A model generated the notes under the pieces. That model did no database searches and was not told where the DNA came from. It worked only from the letters and a program-made list of their open reading frames with translations. Positions 16,480-26,300 of a stretch of DNA of 64,000 bases are shown here, piece after piece. Source of the DNA: Photobacterium angustum (GTDB taxonomy: Bacteria; Pseudomonadota; Gammaproteobacteria; Enterobacterales; Vibrionaceae). The stretch is from positions 310,001 to 374,000 of the forward strand of contig NZ_MSCJ01000003.1 of the NCBI RefSeq assembly GCF_002954615.1. Reading direction: 5' to 3'. Each line of letters opens with the position of its first letter. Position 1 is the first letter of the stretch. Made by a program: the position numbers and the translations under genes.

Positions 16480-16685
16480 TCTAATCGTATTTGGTCGCCC
16501 ATTGAGGCGGTTTTTTTGTCAAACAGGGATCGTATATTTTGGTATTGTGAGATAGGTGAAATGATCCCGTATTATTTTGAAAGTTCGATGTCACCATAAC
16601 AGGAGTGCCATACTGGATAGGCGTCTTATTTGAAGTGCTACGTTATAGAACGCTTTTGAATAAATACTGGTAGTGGTAAAAATCA

Positions 16686-17966
16686 CTAAACACACTTCAC
16701 CACCACAATGTCTTTAATGTCGGTGTAGTAGTTCTCTAGCTCTAACATTTCTATTTCTCCCTGCCGTTCGTGGTAGCTGCGTTGCTGGCATGCAAAACCG
16801 ATCACGCCTTTACCAAAGCGATCGCTTAATTGGTCGAGGGTGGTGTTTAAGGTGTCTTTGTTATCAAAGCGGTTAAATAACTCGAACTGTTTTACTTCGG
16901 CATCAATCAGGCTTGGGGCACCTACGCCCACTTTGTATATGGGTTGCTTGGTAAGGTTGTCGGGGATCAAATCATCGAATAAGGCGCGCAATTGTTGCAG
17001 GGCAAAACTGGTATCGGTTAGGCCGTTTTCGAGTGTCAGTTCACCACGGCGATAAAATGGTGGGCAACGGTCGTATTTTGAGGTGCTGACAAATACGGAA
17101 AGGGTCTTCATCTCGCTTTTTTGGTCGCGTATTTTTCGCATCACTTCGGCGCAGTGGTGAGCTAATTCGGCAAAAAGGTCGTCTCGGTGATGCAGGCGAT
17201 CACGGTAAGAAGCGGTAGACCATATCTGTTTTTTCTTTTCTCGCTCAACGGAAATGTCTAAACAGGCGATGCCATTAAGCTCTGAAATTACGTTAGCGAC
17301 GTTGATGGAATAACGTTTGTGATAGGTTTTGGTGTCGCACTGTTTTAGTTGGTAGGCGGTTAAAATGCCTTCTTGTGTCAGGTGTTTATTCAGTTGCCTG
17401 CCAATGTTCCAAAGTTTACCTACGGGCATTTGTTTTAAAACCGTGTCGGTTTCTTTCTCGCTTATTAATACACATTGTCCCTGGTAAGGTTGGCAGTTCT
17501 TCGCTGCCCACGAGGCGACTTTGGCCAAGGTTAGGGTTTTGCCTACACCAGCGCCTGTCGGTACACCGGTTTCTTTGTAAATGGCTTTGCGTAAGGCTTG
17601 TACGTGCTCATTCAGATCGACGTTGATTTGGTACAGGTGACTCACATCGTAAAACACTTCATCTACGCTATAGCGCATAGAGGGGGCACCTTGTATGTGC
17701 TTTTCAAGGGCTGTCATAAAGCGATCTGAATGGTGAGAAAAGGTGTTGAAGTTGGCTTTATACACAATGCCTTTGTGTACCCGCAAGCGGTCTATTTCTT
17801 CCCATATTGGGGTGAATTTTGAAATACCGATGTTTGTGCAAGCACGGTTAGCGGCAATGGAAATCCCTTGGCCTGCTGTTACTAATAACGGGGTATTTCT
17901 TAGGGCGGGCTTGTAGGTAATGCAAGATTCGGCGTAAAAACGGGTGCCATCAAGTAAGCAAATCAT
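16686..17966 (-). CDS. umuC: UmuC-like Y-family DNA polymerase, copy 1
   Basis: Catalytic subunit of an error-prone translesion polymerase. It opens CLLDGTRFYAES with metal ligand D6 in the position of the usual LVDxNSFYAS, and has YSVDEVFYDVS with D102/E103 for the second metal site. GAGVGKTLTLAKVASWAAK is the helix-hairpin region. The C-terminal little-finger and UmuC tail regions are present; 426 aa is the normal length. It is a divergent family member (RYSVDEVF instead of YSIDEAF). It overlaps the umuD-like stop by 4 nt, so the two are co-translated, and the operon has a LexA box. The protein is identical to copy 2. Confidence 0.93.
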   Translation of the reverse strand: MICLLDGTRFYAESCITYKPALRNTPLLVTAGQGISIAANRACTNIGISKFTPIWEEIDRLRVHKGIVYKANFNTFSHHSDRFMTALEKHIQGAPSMRYSVDEVFYDVSHLYQINVDLNEHVQALRKAIYKETGVPTGAGVGKTLTLAKVASWAAKNCQPYQGQCVLISEKETDTVLKQMPVGKLWNIGRQLNKHLTQEGILTAYQLKQCDTKTYHKRYSINVANVISELNGIACLDISVEREKKKQIWSTASYRDRLHHRDDLFAELAHHCAEVMRKIRDQKSEMKTLSVFVSTSKYDRCPPFYRRGELTLENGLTDTSFALQQLRALFDDLIPDNLTKQPIYKVGVGAPSLIDAEVKQFELFNRFDNKDTLNTTLDQLSDRFGKGVIGFACQQRSYHERQGEIEMLELENYYTDIKDIVVVKCV

Positions 17967-18670
17967 AAGGTAACAGGGCGGTGTAATCGTAGGCTGTAAC
18001 GCACTACGCCGTGTAAGCGGGTGTAGTCGTCTTGGTTTATTTTTTGTGGCTTAAAGCTGGGGTTATCTGAATACAGGGTTCTGCTGTGTAAGTTCACGCG
18101 CTTTACAACAAGATCGTTGTTTAATGAAAGTACGATAACGTCTTCGTTCTCAGGGTTGAGGTGGCGCTCTAATACCAGTATGTCGTGGTCCCAAATGTAC
18201 GGCAGCATGGAAAGCCCAGCTGCACGGCACAAGATGGTGGAGTGCTCTTGGGTGATCACCAGTTGGTGTAGGTCGAGTTCGGTTAAGTCATGGTGCCATG
18301 GTAATAACGGCGGTTGCCTGAAGTGATGGATGGAAAGAGTGATCACGCCTATTACGTGTAAGTCGTCCCACTCTTTGCCTGATACGGCAATGTGTTGGCA
18401 TAGCAGGCTCCAACGTGCGATGTGGTTGTCGCCGTGTTGCTCAAATACAACAAGATCGCTGCTTAGGGGCTGTAAGGCACTGTCTATGAGTAGCCAATCC
18501 CCTTTGGCGATCCCTAGCTTTTTGTAGGTGCTATCGGCGCTCATTATCCGCATAGATGAATGGCTGTGTACAAACATGGTTTGTAGATTTAGCGATTTTT
18601 TCCGAAAGCGAATAGTGGGGTTTTCAAAGCCGGTGATCCCCGCTTGTACGTAAGTGTTAAGTGTAATCAT
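17963..18670 (-). CDS. UmuD-like protein with two fused S24 domains, copy 1
   Basis: At 235 aa this is far longer than a normal UmuD (about 140). Residues 1-115 form one UmuD/LexA-like S24 domain: GFENPTIRF near a possible cleavage site, then MSADSTYKKLGIAKGDWLLID, keeping Ser47 but with Ala85 where the catalytic Lys should be (HIARW for VKR). Residues 128-235 form a second, canonical one: AAGLSMLPYIWDHDILVLE with Ser154 and LVVKRV with Lys190. A single chain may thus mimic the UmuD dimer, with one active and one degenerate half. It is SOS-controlled through the LexA box upstream. It differs from copy 2 only at residue 70 (S here, N there). Confidence 0.85.
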   Translation of the reverse strand: MITLNTYVQAGITGFENPTIRFRKKSLNLQTMFVHSHSSMRIMSADSTYKKLGIAKGDWLLIDSALQPLSSDLVVFEQHGDNHIARWSLLCQHIAVSGKEWDDLHVIGVITLSIHHFRQPPLLPWHHDLTELDLHQLVITQEHSTILCRAAGLSMLPYIWDHDILVLERHLNPENEDVIVLSLNNDLVVKRVNLHSRTLYSDNPSFKPQKINQDDYTRLHGVVRYSLRLHRPVTL

Positions 18671-18681
18671 GGCTAAAAATA

Positions 18682-18697
18682 CTGTATATATATACAG
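18682..18697. promoter_or_regulatory. LexA box of umuDC copy 1
   Basis: CTGTATATATATACAG, a perfect CTGT-N8-ACAG SOS box, about 12 bp upstream of the umuD-like start. Confidence 0.93.
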
Positions 18698-19015
18698 TTT
18701 ATTTTAGAGGTGTTTTGGGTGAGATTAGATTTTTTAGGTTAAAAATCTATTGATTGTTCTGTTATTAGTGTTTTTTATGTGTAAAAAGTACACATAAATT
18801 GGTGACCAAAACTGTGGGTATCACCTTCCTTCCAAAGTCTAATGTTCTCACAACTTTGAATGAGCATATCGAACATTAAATACTTCGTTATATTTTTGAT
18901 GCAGCCAGTAACAAGCTGAGAATTTGTACCGTCACTTATACTTGTGATCTATGTAACATTGATGCGCTAAGAGTATAAATGATGAAATGAATTTGAGTGG
19001 TGAGACTTTTAAACC

Positions 19016-19027
19016 GGACATTTGTCC
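19016..19027. promoter_or_regulatory. palindrome upstream of deoD-like gene
   Basis: GGACA-TT-TGTCC, 60 bp before the start of the nucleoside phosphorylase gene. Possible binding site for the Crp-like regulator encoded nearby; unproven. Confidence 0.4.
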
Positions 19028-19086
19028 TGAAATTCTGCTGTTCGTTCTCTTTATGATGAGCCTGTCAAAAACAAGAGGAAACCATT

Positions 19087-19794
19087 ATGACAGCTCATAT
19101 CGCAGGTACTGCAAAAGACTTTGCTTCAACTGTAATCATGCCTGGTGATCCATTACGTGCAAAATATATTGCTGAAACATACTTAGAAGATGCAAAGCTT
19201 GTTACCGATATTCGAAATATGTTGGGGTATACCGGTTATTACAAAGGTCAGCGTATTTCTGTAATGGGACATGGGATGGGTATTCCATCAATGGTTCTCT
19301 ATGGTCATGAATTAATTAATGATTTTGGAGTAAAGCGTATTATTCGTATTGGCAGTATTGGCGCGACTCAAAAAGATGTACATATGCGTGATGTCATCTT
19401 AGCGCAAGCTGCGGGTACAGATTCACCGACTAATGCCAAACGCAGCAGTGGTTATCAGATGGCTACGTCAGCGACTTTTGAGCTGTTGCATAATGCTTAT
19501 ATGTCAGCGAAAGAAAAAGGGATTGATGTCAAAGTAGGGAATATCTTTACTGGAGATTTATATTACGATCCAGATGAGGACTTAATCTCAGCGTTAGAGC
19601 GCTTTGGTGTTTTAGGTGTGGATATGGAAGTTGCAGGCTTATATGGTTTAGCTCATCAATTTGGTATTGAATCATTAGCCATTCTGACGGTATCGGATCA
19701 TTGTATTACGGGTGAGGAAACCACTGCAGAGGAGCGTCAACTTTCATTCAATAATATGATTGAAATTGCTTTAGAAACAGCCATTAAAGCTTAA
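19087..19794 (+). CDS. deoD: purine nucleoside phosphorylase, DeoD type
   Basis: Catalyses phosphorolysis of purine (deoxy)nucleosides to free base and (deoxy)ribose-1-phosphate in the cytoplasm. The 235-aa length is normal for the hexameric PNP family. Visible motifs: VIMPGDPLRAKYIAE (phosphate loop), VMGHGMGIPSM, IRIGSIGATQKDVHMRDVI, DMEVAGLYG (ribose and base site) and TVSDHC with the catalytic Asp. AAGAGGAAACC precedes the ATG. An MFS transporter lies 80 nt downstream, and a Crp-like gene converges. Together they look like a nucleoside uptake and salvage unit. It is likely a second, accessory PNP, since the main deoD normally lies in a deoCABD operon. Confidence 0.92.
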   Translation: MTAHIAGTAKDFASTVIMPGDPLRAKYIAETYLEDAKLVTDIRNMLGYTGYYKGQRISVMGHGMGIPSMVLYGHELINDFGVKRIIRIGSIGATQKDVHMRDVILAQAAGTDSPTNAKRSSGYQMATSATFELLHNAYMSAKEKGIDVKVGNIFTGDLYYDPDEDLISALERFGVLGVDMEVAGLYGLAHQFGIESLAILTVSDHCITGEETTAEERQLSFNNMIEIALETAIKA

Positions 19795-19878
19795 CGTTTC
19801 CGCGATTACTTATTGTGAGGGCTGAGTTTCAGCTCTCTATCTTTAAGAACATCCCTCTACACCCTCTTGGAGTGAATG

Positions 19879-21042
19879 ATGAAAAATAAAATAACACTCA
19901 CCGCGATAAGCTTTTTAGCCAATTTTATTATGGCTGGCTTTGCAACCCAGTTTGGTATGTTAGTCGAGCCAATAGCAAATACCTTTAATGCAAATGTAAA
20001 CGAAGTTGCATCTATTTTTTCATTACTGAATGGCGGTGCGCTTGCAGGTACGATAGCGGCATTTTTCTTAATTGAAAAAGTCGGCATAAAGCGTATGACG
20101 ATACTTTGCTACGGGGTCATTTCAGCTGCTGCATTAAGCTTATATATTGTGCCATCATTGTTTATTGTAATGGTATGCATGACGGTTATTGGCTTCTGTG
20201 GTGGTGTAGGGTTATGTATTGCTGGCACCATTGTTGTATCTGTCTGGAAAGATAAAATTCAGAGCACCATGCTGGTTGTTCAAGACGCTACATTTAATAT
20301 TGCAGGGGTCGTGTTCCCACTTATTACGACTTATGCGCTTACTCATGCAATGAATTGGAGTATCAGTTATTTAAGTGTTGGTGTCGTGGCATTGGCGACT
20401 ATGTTTGTTGCTTTGTTAACGAATTTTAAACCGTGCCATGGTGAAACGGAGTCAGAGCAAGACGTTAAGTCAGAATGGAACTTTGGCATTATTAGTGGTG
20501 GCATTGGTTTATTTCTGGGTATGTTAGCGTTATATACCTTCCTTACTTGGGCACCGATGTTTGTGAAGGAAAAGTTTGATATACCATTCGAGCAGGCTGG
20601 GCACATTATTACACAGTATTGGTCAGCAGCACTTGTTGGTGCACTAGTATCAACAGTTATTGTCTCTCGAATGAAAATTCAAACATTCTTACTCACAATT
20701 ATTACTGCTGCCATGGTGATCACCAGCGCTATTGTAACGACAGACAATTTATCATGGTTGTCATACCTAACTTACGGTTACGGTTTTGTTTGTGCCGCGC
20801 TTTATAATTCATTTATTGCTTATGGTGTATCATTTGTTCGTAATGCAAGCAGTAAAAACGTGTCTTATATCTTAATCAGCGGTAGCGCTGGTGCCATGTT
20901 TAGTCCTGCAATAAGTTCACTATTCCAAAGTGTTATTGGAACTCAATCGGTGATGTACGCGATTCCATTTATTTACGCTATCGTTGTGGTTATGCTAATA
21001 GTACTAAGAAAATTTAATGCTGTTGAACATTGTCGCGCATAA
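19879..21042 (+). CDS. MFS transporter, TsgA-like
   Basis: A major facilitator superfamily permease of about 387 aa with 12 predicted TM segments. The start is set at the second of two adjacent ATGs because GGAG is 6 nt from it and 3 nt from the first. It opens with LTAISFLANFIMAGFATQFG, has GGALAGTIAAFFLIEKVGIKRM as the A-type loop between TM2 and TM3, and a central cytosolic loop (CHGETESEQDVKSE). The sequence resembles the TsgA group. Substrate is not evident; a nucleoside or purine is likely from the deoD neighbour. A terminator follows. Confidence 0.83.
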   Translation: MKNKITLTAISFLANFIMAGFATQFGMLVEPIANTFNANVNEVASIFSLLNGGALAGTIAAFFLIEKVGIKRMTILCYGVISAAALSLYIVPSLFIVMVCMTVIGFCGGVGLCIAGTIVVSVWKDKIQSTMLVVQDATFNIAGVVFPLITTYALTHAMNWSISYLSVGVVALATMFVALLTNFKPCHGETESEQDVKSEWNFGIISGGIGLFLGMLALYTFLTWAPMFVKEKFDIPFEQAGHIITQYWSAALVGALVSTVIVSRMKIQTFLLTIITAAMVITSAIVTTDNLSWLSYLTYGYGFVCAALYNSFIAYGVSFVRNASSKNVSYILISGSAGAMFSPAISSLFQSVIGTQSVMYAIPFIYAIVVVMLIVLRKFNAVEHCRA

Positions 21043-21055
21043 TATTTGGGATAAG

Positions 21056-21085
21056 AAAAAGGTCTGTAAATACAGACCTTTTTTG
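21056..21085. terminator. bidirectional terminator between MFS and Crp-like genes
   Basis: AAAAAGGTCTGT, loop AAAT, ACAGACCTTTTT. Serves both convergent genes. Confidence 0.92.
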
Positions 21086-21108
21086 ATTTAAACAGAATGT
21101 AAAAGATA

Positions 21109-21783
21109 CTATTCTTCTATAAATACTTTTAGCCCTTCTAAATTCAGAATACGTAGGCCATTTTTTTCTTTAGCAATAAGCCCTTTACTCTCTAACTCTT
21201 TTATTGCTCGTCGATACACACGATCTGAAGTAGCAAAACGCTCGGCTTCTAAATAGTTCTTCTGAAAACCATCAACAGGGAGATCATTGAGGTATTGGTG
21301 ATAGATATCGTATGCAACGTTATAGGTAATAGGGTAGAGCAAGCGACGAGAGAGAATTTCAATTGTATCTTGGTAGTCAATAGCTATAGCACTGGCAAAA
21401 TAAAGAGAAAGGCGGGGCTGCTCTAATAAGCATCTTTGCAGCTTCTGAGTATCAATGATTGCAACTTCAATGGGTTCTACCGCAATAATATTCATTTGGC
21501 AGCGATAGCCTGTGAAAAACTCCATTTCACCGAAAATTTGCTGCTCACACTCTAAGGTACCAAGCAAGAACGTTTTGCCATTTCGGGCTGTAACGCCCAT
21601 AGATACTCGACCAGAGTCTACTAAATAGAGATTTTCAACTATTTCGCCTTGAGTTAGAAGTTTTTCATTCTCATCAAAAATACGGCGGGCAGAGATACAA
21701 TTAAGAATGGTTTGTTCGATTAATTGCTTATCTTGACTCCATTTTTCTTCAAAGCGTCCTTTGCCTAGAGTTTGAAGCTGCAT
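21109..21783 (-). CDS. Crp/Fnr-family regulator, YeiL-like
   Basis: A 224-aa transcription factor. Residues 25-145 form a cyclic-nucleotide-binding-type beta-roll (LLTQGEIVENLYLVDSGRVSM, EQQIFGEMEFFTG), and the C-terminal part is a winged HTH (ATSDRVYRRAIKELESKGLI). It lacks the cysteines expected of Fnr-type iron-sulfur sensors in the N-terminus. The size and domain layout resemble YeiL, a nucleoside-linked Crp relative. It faces the deoD-MFS pair across a shared terminator and probably controls it. The effector is unknown. Confidence 0.82.
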   Translation of the reverse strand: MQLQTLGKGRFEEKWSQDKQLIEQTILNCISARRIFDENEKLLTQGEIVENLYLVDSGRVSMGVTARNGKTFLLGTLECEQQIFGEMEFFTGYRCQMNIIAVEPIEVAIIDTQKLQRCLLEQPRLSLYFASAIAIDYQDTIEILSRRLLYPITYNVAYDIYHQYLNDLPVDGFQKNYLEAERFATSDRVYRRAIKELESKGLIAKEKNGLRILNLEGLKVFIEE

Positions 21784-22101
21784 TGATTTACCTTGAATCA
21801 GGGGCTAAACATGTTTTTATATTTAGCATTACTTGTCGTCACAAATAATATAGCTTAATTGATAATGAGTATATGAGGTTATCTTGTCGGTGTACGTTGT
21901 ATATTCATAACACTTTTAATGTTCCTTTCTAAAGATGTTCTAGCATGGCTAATCCTTAAACTTTTGCCACGATAATACTTTTATCGGGATATGTTATTCA
22001 TTCAATAAGTAGGCTAGTTATTACGTTAAGCGAAGGAGGGGAGAAGTAACAGATAGCGCCAACATTAACTATTGACGCTAAAGTCTCTTACTATATAAGT
22101 G
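21784..22101. other. intergenic region upstream of Crp-like gene
   Basis: No gene seen. It should hold the promoter of the minus-strand regulator. No clear operator matches the GGACATTTGTCC palindrome upstream of deoD. Confidence 0.5.
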
Positions 22102-22476
22102 TTAATGTATTGGCTTTACTTCAACATTGTATTTCCACATATGTGCATCTCCATCCCCAAGTTCGATGCTCGCTACTTGACCAGAGCTATCGAGAGAGAG
22201 TACTGGCATGTCCATAAAAGAGTCACCTTCCTTATAATGACAAGACATTTTCCCCTCTAATCGAATAGTCGTTTCACTTTCTTGGGTGAGCTTTCCAGAG
22301 TATGTACAATCCCCGGCATGGGATATTACTGTCTGACCGAAGAAAGGCATCTTCAATGACGGGAAAACCAACTCTTTCTCTGCATCTTTAACCATCACAG
22401 AGACTTCATAACCACCTGACGAAAGAGCGAGACAGGGAAAGCTAAACATCAATAAACCGAGTAATTTTCTTTTCAT
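22102..22476 (-). CDS. small exported protein, DUF3617-like
   Basis: A 124-aa protein with a signal peptide (about 1-18, ends LALS). The mature part is beta-rich and has a Cys pair (DCTYSG and MSCHYKEG), probably a disulfide in the periplasm. The pattern of a short helper protein reporting a G-x-Y-E start and paired cysteines resembles DUF3617 proteins, but I am not sure of the family. It is isolated, with long intergenic regions on both sides. Function unknown. Confidence 0.65.
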   Translation of the reverse strand: MKRKLLGLLMFSFPCLALSSGGYEVSVMVKDAEKELVFPSLKMPFFGQTVISHAGDCTYSGKLTQESETTIRLEGKMSCHYKEGDSFMDMPVLSLDSSGQVASIELGDGDAHMWKYNVEVKPIH

Positions 22477-23361
22477 ATCTTTTAATTTCTACTGTGAATG
22501 TTTTCTAGAAAGCGGTTAAGCGATTATTAAGGGGTAAACCATACAGTCGGTATTGTGATGAAATTGAGATTTAAAATCTATAACAGGCAACCTAAAACAT
22601 TTGATACTACTGAGTAGGTGTGTGGCTTCGACTTTAAGCGAAGTTTCATTATTTGTTATCAGCGCTCGCTTTGAATGCGGAGGAAATATTAGTCTTTTTC
22701 ACCTTTATAGCTAAGTAAAGGTATTACATGCTTATTATTGATACTTTCACTAGTTTAGTAATCTTATCTAAATCTTGGTTAATAATTTTTTATACGAAAA
22801 TTCCATTTTACCGCCTATGAAAAATCTCGCCCTGAGAGATTCATATTAGTGATTTTATTGAATTTTTATTCTTTATTTTGTGTTTTTTATTCTTATTGGG
22901 TGCGAGTGATAGTAAGTAATGTTGCTATTTACTATCTCTTTAAAAGTCTATTAGACTAAAGTCGTAAATTATCAAAAGTGATAAGTTGAGGAGATGTTAT
23001 CACCTATAAAGTATTAATTTATTCTAGAAATAAGCCTGACATTATATTTTTATTCTAGTCACTATATTATAAAAGTGATTATTAATGGTGGCGATTTTTC
23101 ATATAGTTGATTTCAAAGTTTCTGCACTTGAAATAAAAGAAAAGATAGTTCTCATTTTCATTGATAGTAAAAGTAAGCATTCTACCTAATACTTTATTTA
23201 CAACTACTTAACGGTATTTCTTTATGTGAGCTAGATCTCCTTAGATTTTTATCTAGAGGGTTGCTCTGTCACATCTCTCACTATTTTTGGTAGAGCTTAA
23301 ATAGTGAGATGTACGTTTTATTAGTTGCAAATCTATTTATAATATAAAAAAGAGAATGTAT
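22477..23361. other. long AT-rich leader region of the glucanase gene, with inverted repeats
   Basis: Almost 900 bases without a gene. It holds several inverted repeats: GATAGTAA/TTTACTATC (22908-22936), AGTCTATTAGACT (about 22945), CTAGAT/ATCTAG (23231-23256) and ACATCTCTCACTAT/ATAGTGAGATGT (23271-23312). The last two lie within 130 nt of the start and could act in the mRNA leader or as operators. Confidence 0.55.
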
Positions 23362-26300
23362 ATGATAAATAAAATATCAATTAACGAGTTACTATTACCG
23401 AGTGTATTATTTTTTTCTTTACCCACTTTTGCACAGAGTAATATTGAAAACTGTAGTGGTGGAATGGAGGTTAAATTTGATCTAAGTAAGGTGAATAATG
23501 ATTCAGTAACTTATGCAAATACGTATTTGACTGTTGTAGGTAAAAAGCAAGGTGTCGATACATCTGCTTTCGTTAAATTTTCAGTACCAACGAAAGAAGG
23601 TGAACTTGTAGAGTTATCTAAACAGAGTAATGGTAAAAACTATGCATTGTTACTCAATAAATTTGTATCAACATCAAGTAAGGTTGCACAAATATGTGTT
23701 CCACCTCTAATTTCTGGCAGGATCTATATTTCAGTTGGAAATCCACTTGATTTGCCCGTCGTTAAAGATGGAGATGGACATTATCGAGTGCAAGGCCCTG
23801 ATGTGAATAATCCTTCCACCACCACCAATGGCACTGTTTTCGATAAAGTCGAATTTACTTACACAACGGGTGGCCAAACAGTCATTAATCCGACGGGGGT
23901 AGACTTTATTTCTATTCCATACACCATTACACAAGAGAAAGATGTGTATGGACGTGATGGCAGCATAGATAGCATTATCGATAATATGAAATTTTTAGTG
24001 TGTGAAGCACATGGTTACACCATTGAGTCCCCTAATTGTGATGCGGCATGGAATAAATCTGAATGGTCAACTTTGGCACATTATGAAGACATTAATGGCA
24101 ACGTGGTTTCGGAGCATACAGAAAATGCACATTTAGTTAGAGTCGATGCTCCGGGGCGATTTGGTTCGACATTTAATAAATACTTTAATCCTTATGTTGA
24201 AAAGTTAATTAAGTATTACTCGGCAGAATCTGGTAAATCCATCAAAATGGATTTATCTGAAATAAATAAAGGTATTTGGGTCGGTCAATTTCAAGATAAA
24301 CAGTTAAAGTTTTATCAAAATGGAAACAAAGCGACTTCACCGATTATTTATAATTTCGATGGTGATTTTAGTAATTCCATTTTTCTTGCCGATCAAGGCC
24401 CATTTACCAAAGACACTCCTGAAAAAGCAACGATTTCAAGAAATCTCAGCTCTGCTATTGTGGCGGGTTTACTGATGCGTAAAGATGGGAATAGTGGTAT
24501 TGATACTCTTTTCGACAAGCAAGGTAATACTTTTTTAGCTAACAAAGTGCAATTAGAGAAGCTAATACCATTTTATTTTAATAATGGTGACAATACCTTA
24601 GATTATAACCCGAATATTTGTGGTCAATCTGGAGATGAACCATGTGTTAATATTTATCAGCAAGCGGTTCATGGACTTGTTAAAGATAATTACTACGTTA
24701 AACCAGATAAGGTGTATCTCCACTCATACGCTTTTGCCTATGACGATTTTTTGGGTATGGATGGGACAAACACTAAGACGGACTCCTATCCTGCGACGAT
24801 CACTTTAGGTGACCTGCAACACAGAGTTTTTCCTCATACAGATTCTGATGTGCCAACAATACCAGATGCGTCAACCACGCCAGATAAGTCAACTACGCCA
24901 GGTGACACAAGCGCTTCAAAGCCAGATAAGCCTATTAACGGCGAGACCAATCCTATTAAAGTAGCACAAGATGGCTCCGAGTTAACTATTTCTATTAAAG
25001 CAAATTATTGGGCTAACCTTCATTACACCATTAATGGAAGTAACCAACAAAATGTACCTATGGTTAAAGATAATTCTGGTTCAGTGAGTTATGCCGTTAA
25101 AAACCTAACGCCTGGTACGGAGATTGAGTATTGGGTTACTTATTTAATGGATAGCGGTAAAGGAGCTAAAAATAGTCAACATTCCACTTACATAGTAAAA
25201 AAAACGAGTAGCGGCAACACCGGTAGTTCAGAGGAGCAGAATTCGGGAGGCGGAACAGAAAAGGACGAGCCACAACAAGGTTCTGGCAATACAAATAATT
25301 CATCAAGTTCATTGTGTGGTTATTTGAGTGAGAATAAATATGGCTCCTGCTTTGAGACTCAATCGTTACTAAGTTCGAAAGCGGCATTTGAGACGAATTT
25401 TTATAAGCGAGATGGTACTCATGGTAATAATGAGCAGCAATGGTATAAGCCTGACCATGTTATATGGAATGAAAATAATAAATCTGTAACGTTAAAAGCG
25501 GAAGTAAAAAGTACTAATGGTAAACCCTATACCTCCGGAGAAATTAGAACCAAAGGTAGGTTTACAATAACAAAAGACACAAAAGGTCATGACATTTCTC
25601 GTGGCGGCGTAGAGGTAAAAGCGAAAGTACCGTATGGAAAAGGGCGTTGGCCTGCGATCTGGATGATGCCACAAGGCGATATGCCTTGGCCTTCAGGGAT
25701 GGAAGTCGACATTCTTGAGTTTATGCAGCCCCCTTATGCTGTTACTGGCACTGTTCATTATGGTCTAAAGCAACAAGATGGCGTTGTAACTTGGAATTAC
25801 AACAATAATATAGATATCGCGGCAGACAATGCCCCCGCTAAGGAAATCGATAATGGGTGGCATAAATATGGTTTTGAATGGAATGTTACTTCATCAGGTA
25901 CGATTTATCTAACTTGGTACTTTGATGGTCATCCATTCCACCAACTGGAAATGGGAAAAAGTGCGGCGGGTAAATACTACTCAGTGATGAGAAACCCTTC
26001 TGTCAAAAATAGAGAAACGAATCTTACATGTAGTAAATGGACAAATAGGTGCCCTGATAAATATCAATCGCTATCTGAAACCGCGTATCGTTCCTTTTTG
26101 GCTGCTTATGAATCTGGTTATTATTTAAGAATTAATATGGCTGTTGGTGGTGATGGCGTAGAGCCAAAGCCAGATACAAATAAGTTCCCTGTGACTGAAA
26201 TGCAAATCGCGAGTATTTCTCGTTATGTCATTAAAGATAGTCAGCAAGAGAATAATGATACTGGTGATGGTAATACCGATGGTAGCAATGCAGGTGGTGG

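Larger units (their letters stand above)
16684..18811. repeat. umuDC cassette, direct repeat copy 1
   Basis: The block from CACTAAACACACTTCACC to GGTGACCAAAA is nearly identical to 30564-32727. Copy 2 has about 43 extra bases downstream of its LexA box region. Only a handful of differences lie in the genes. Confidence 0.95.
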
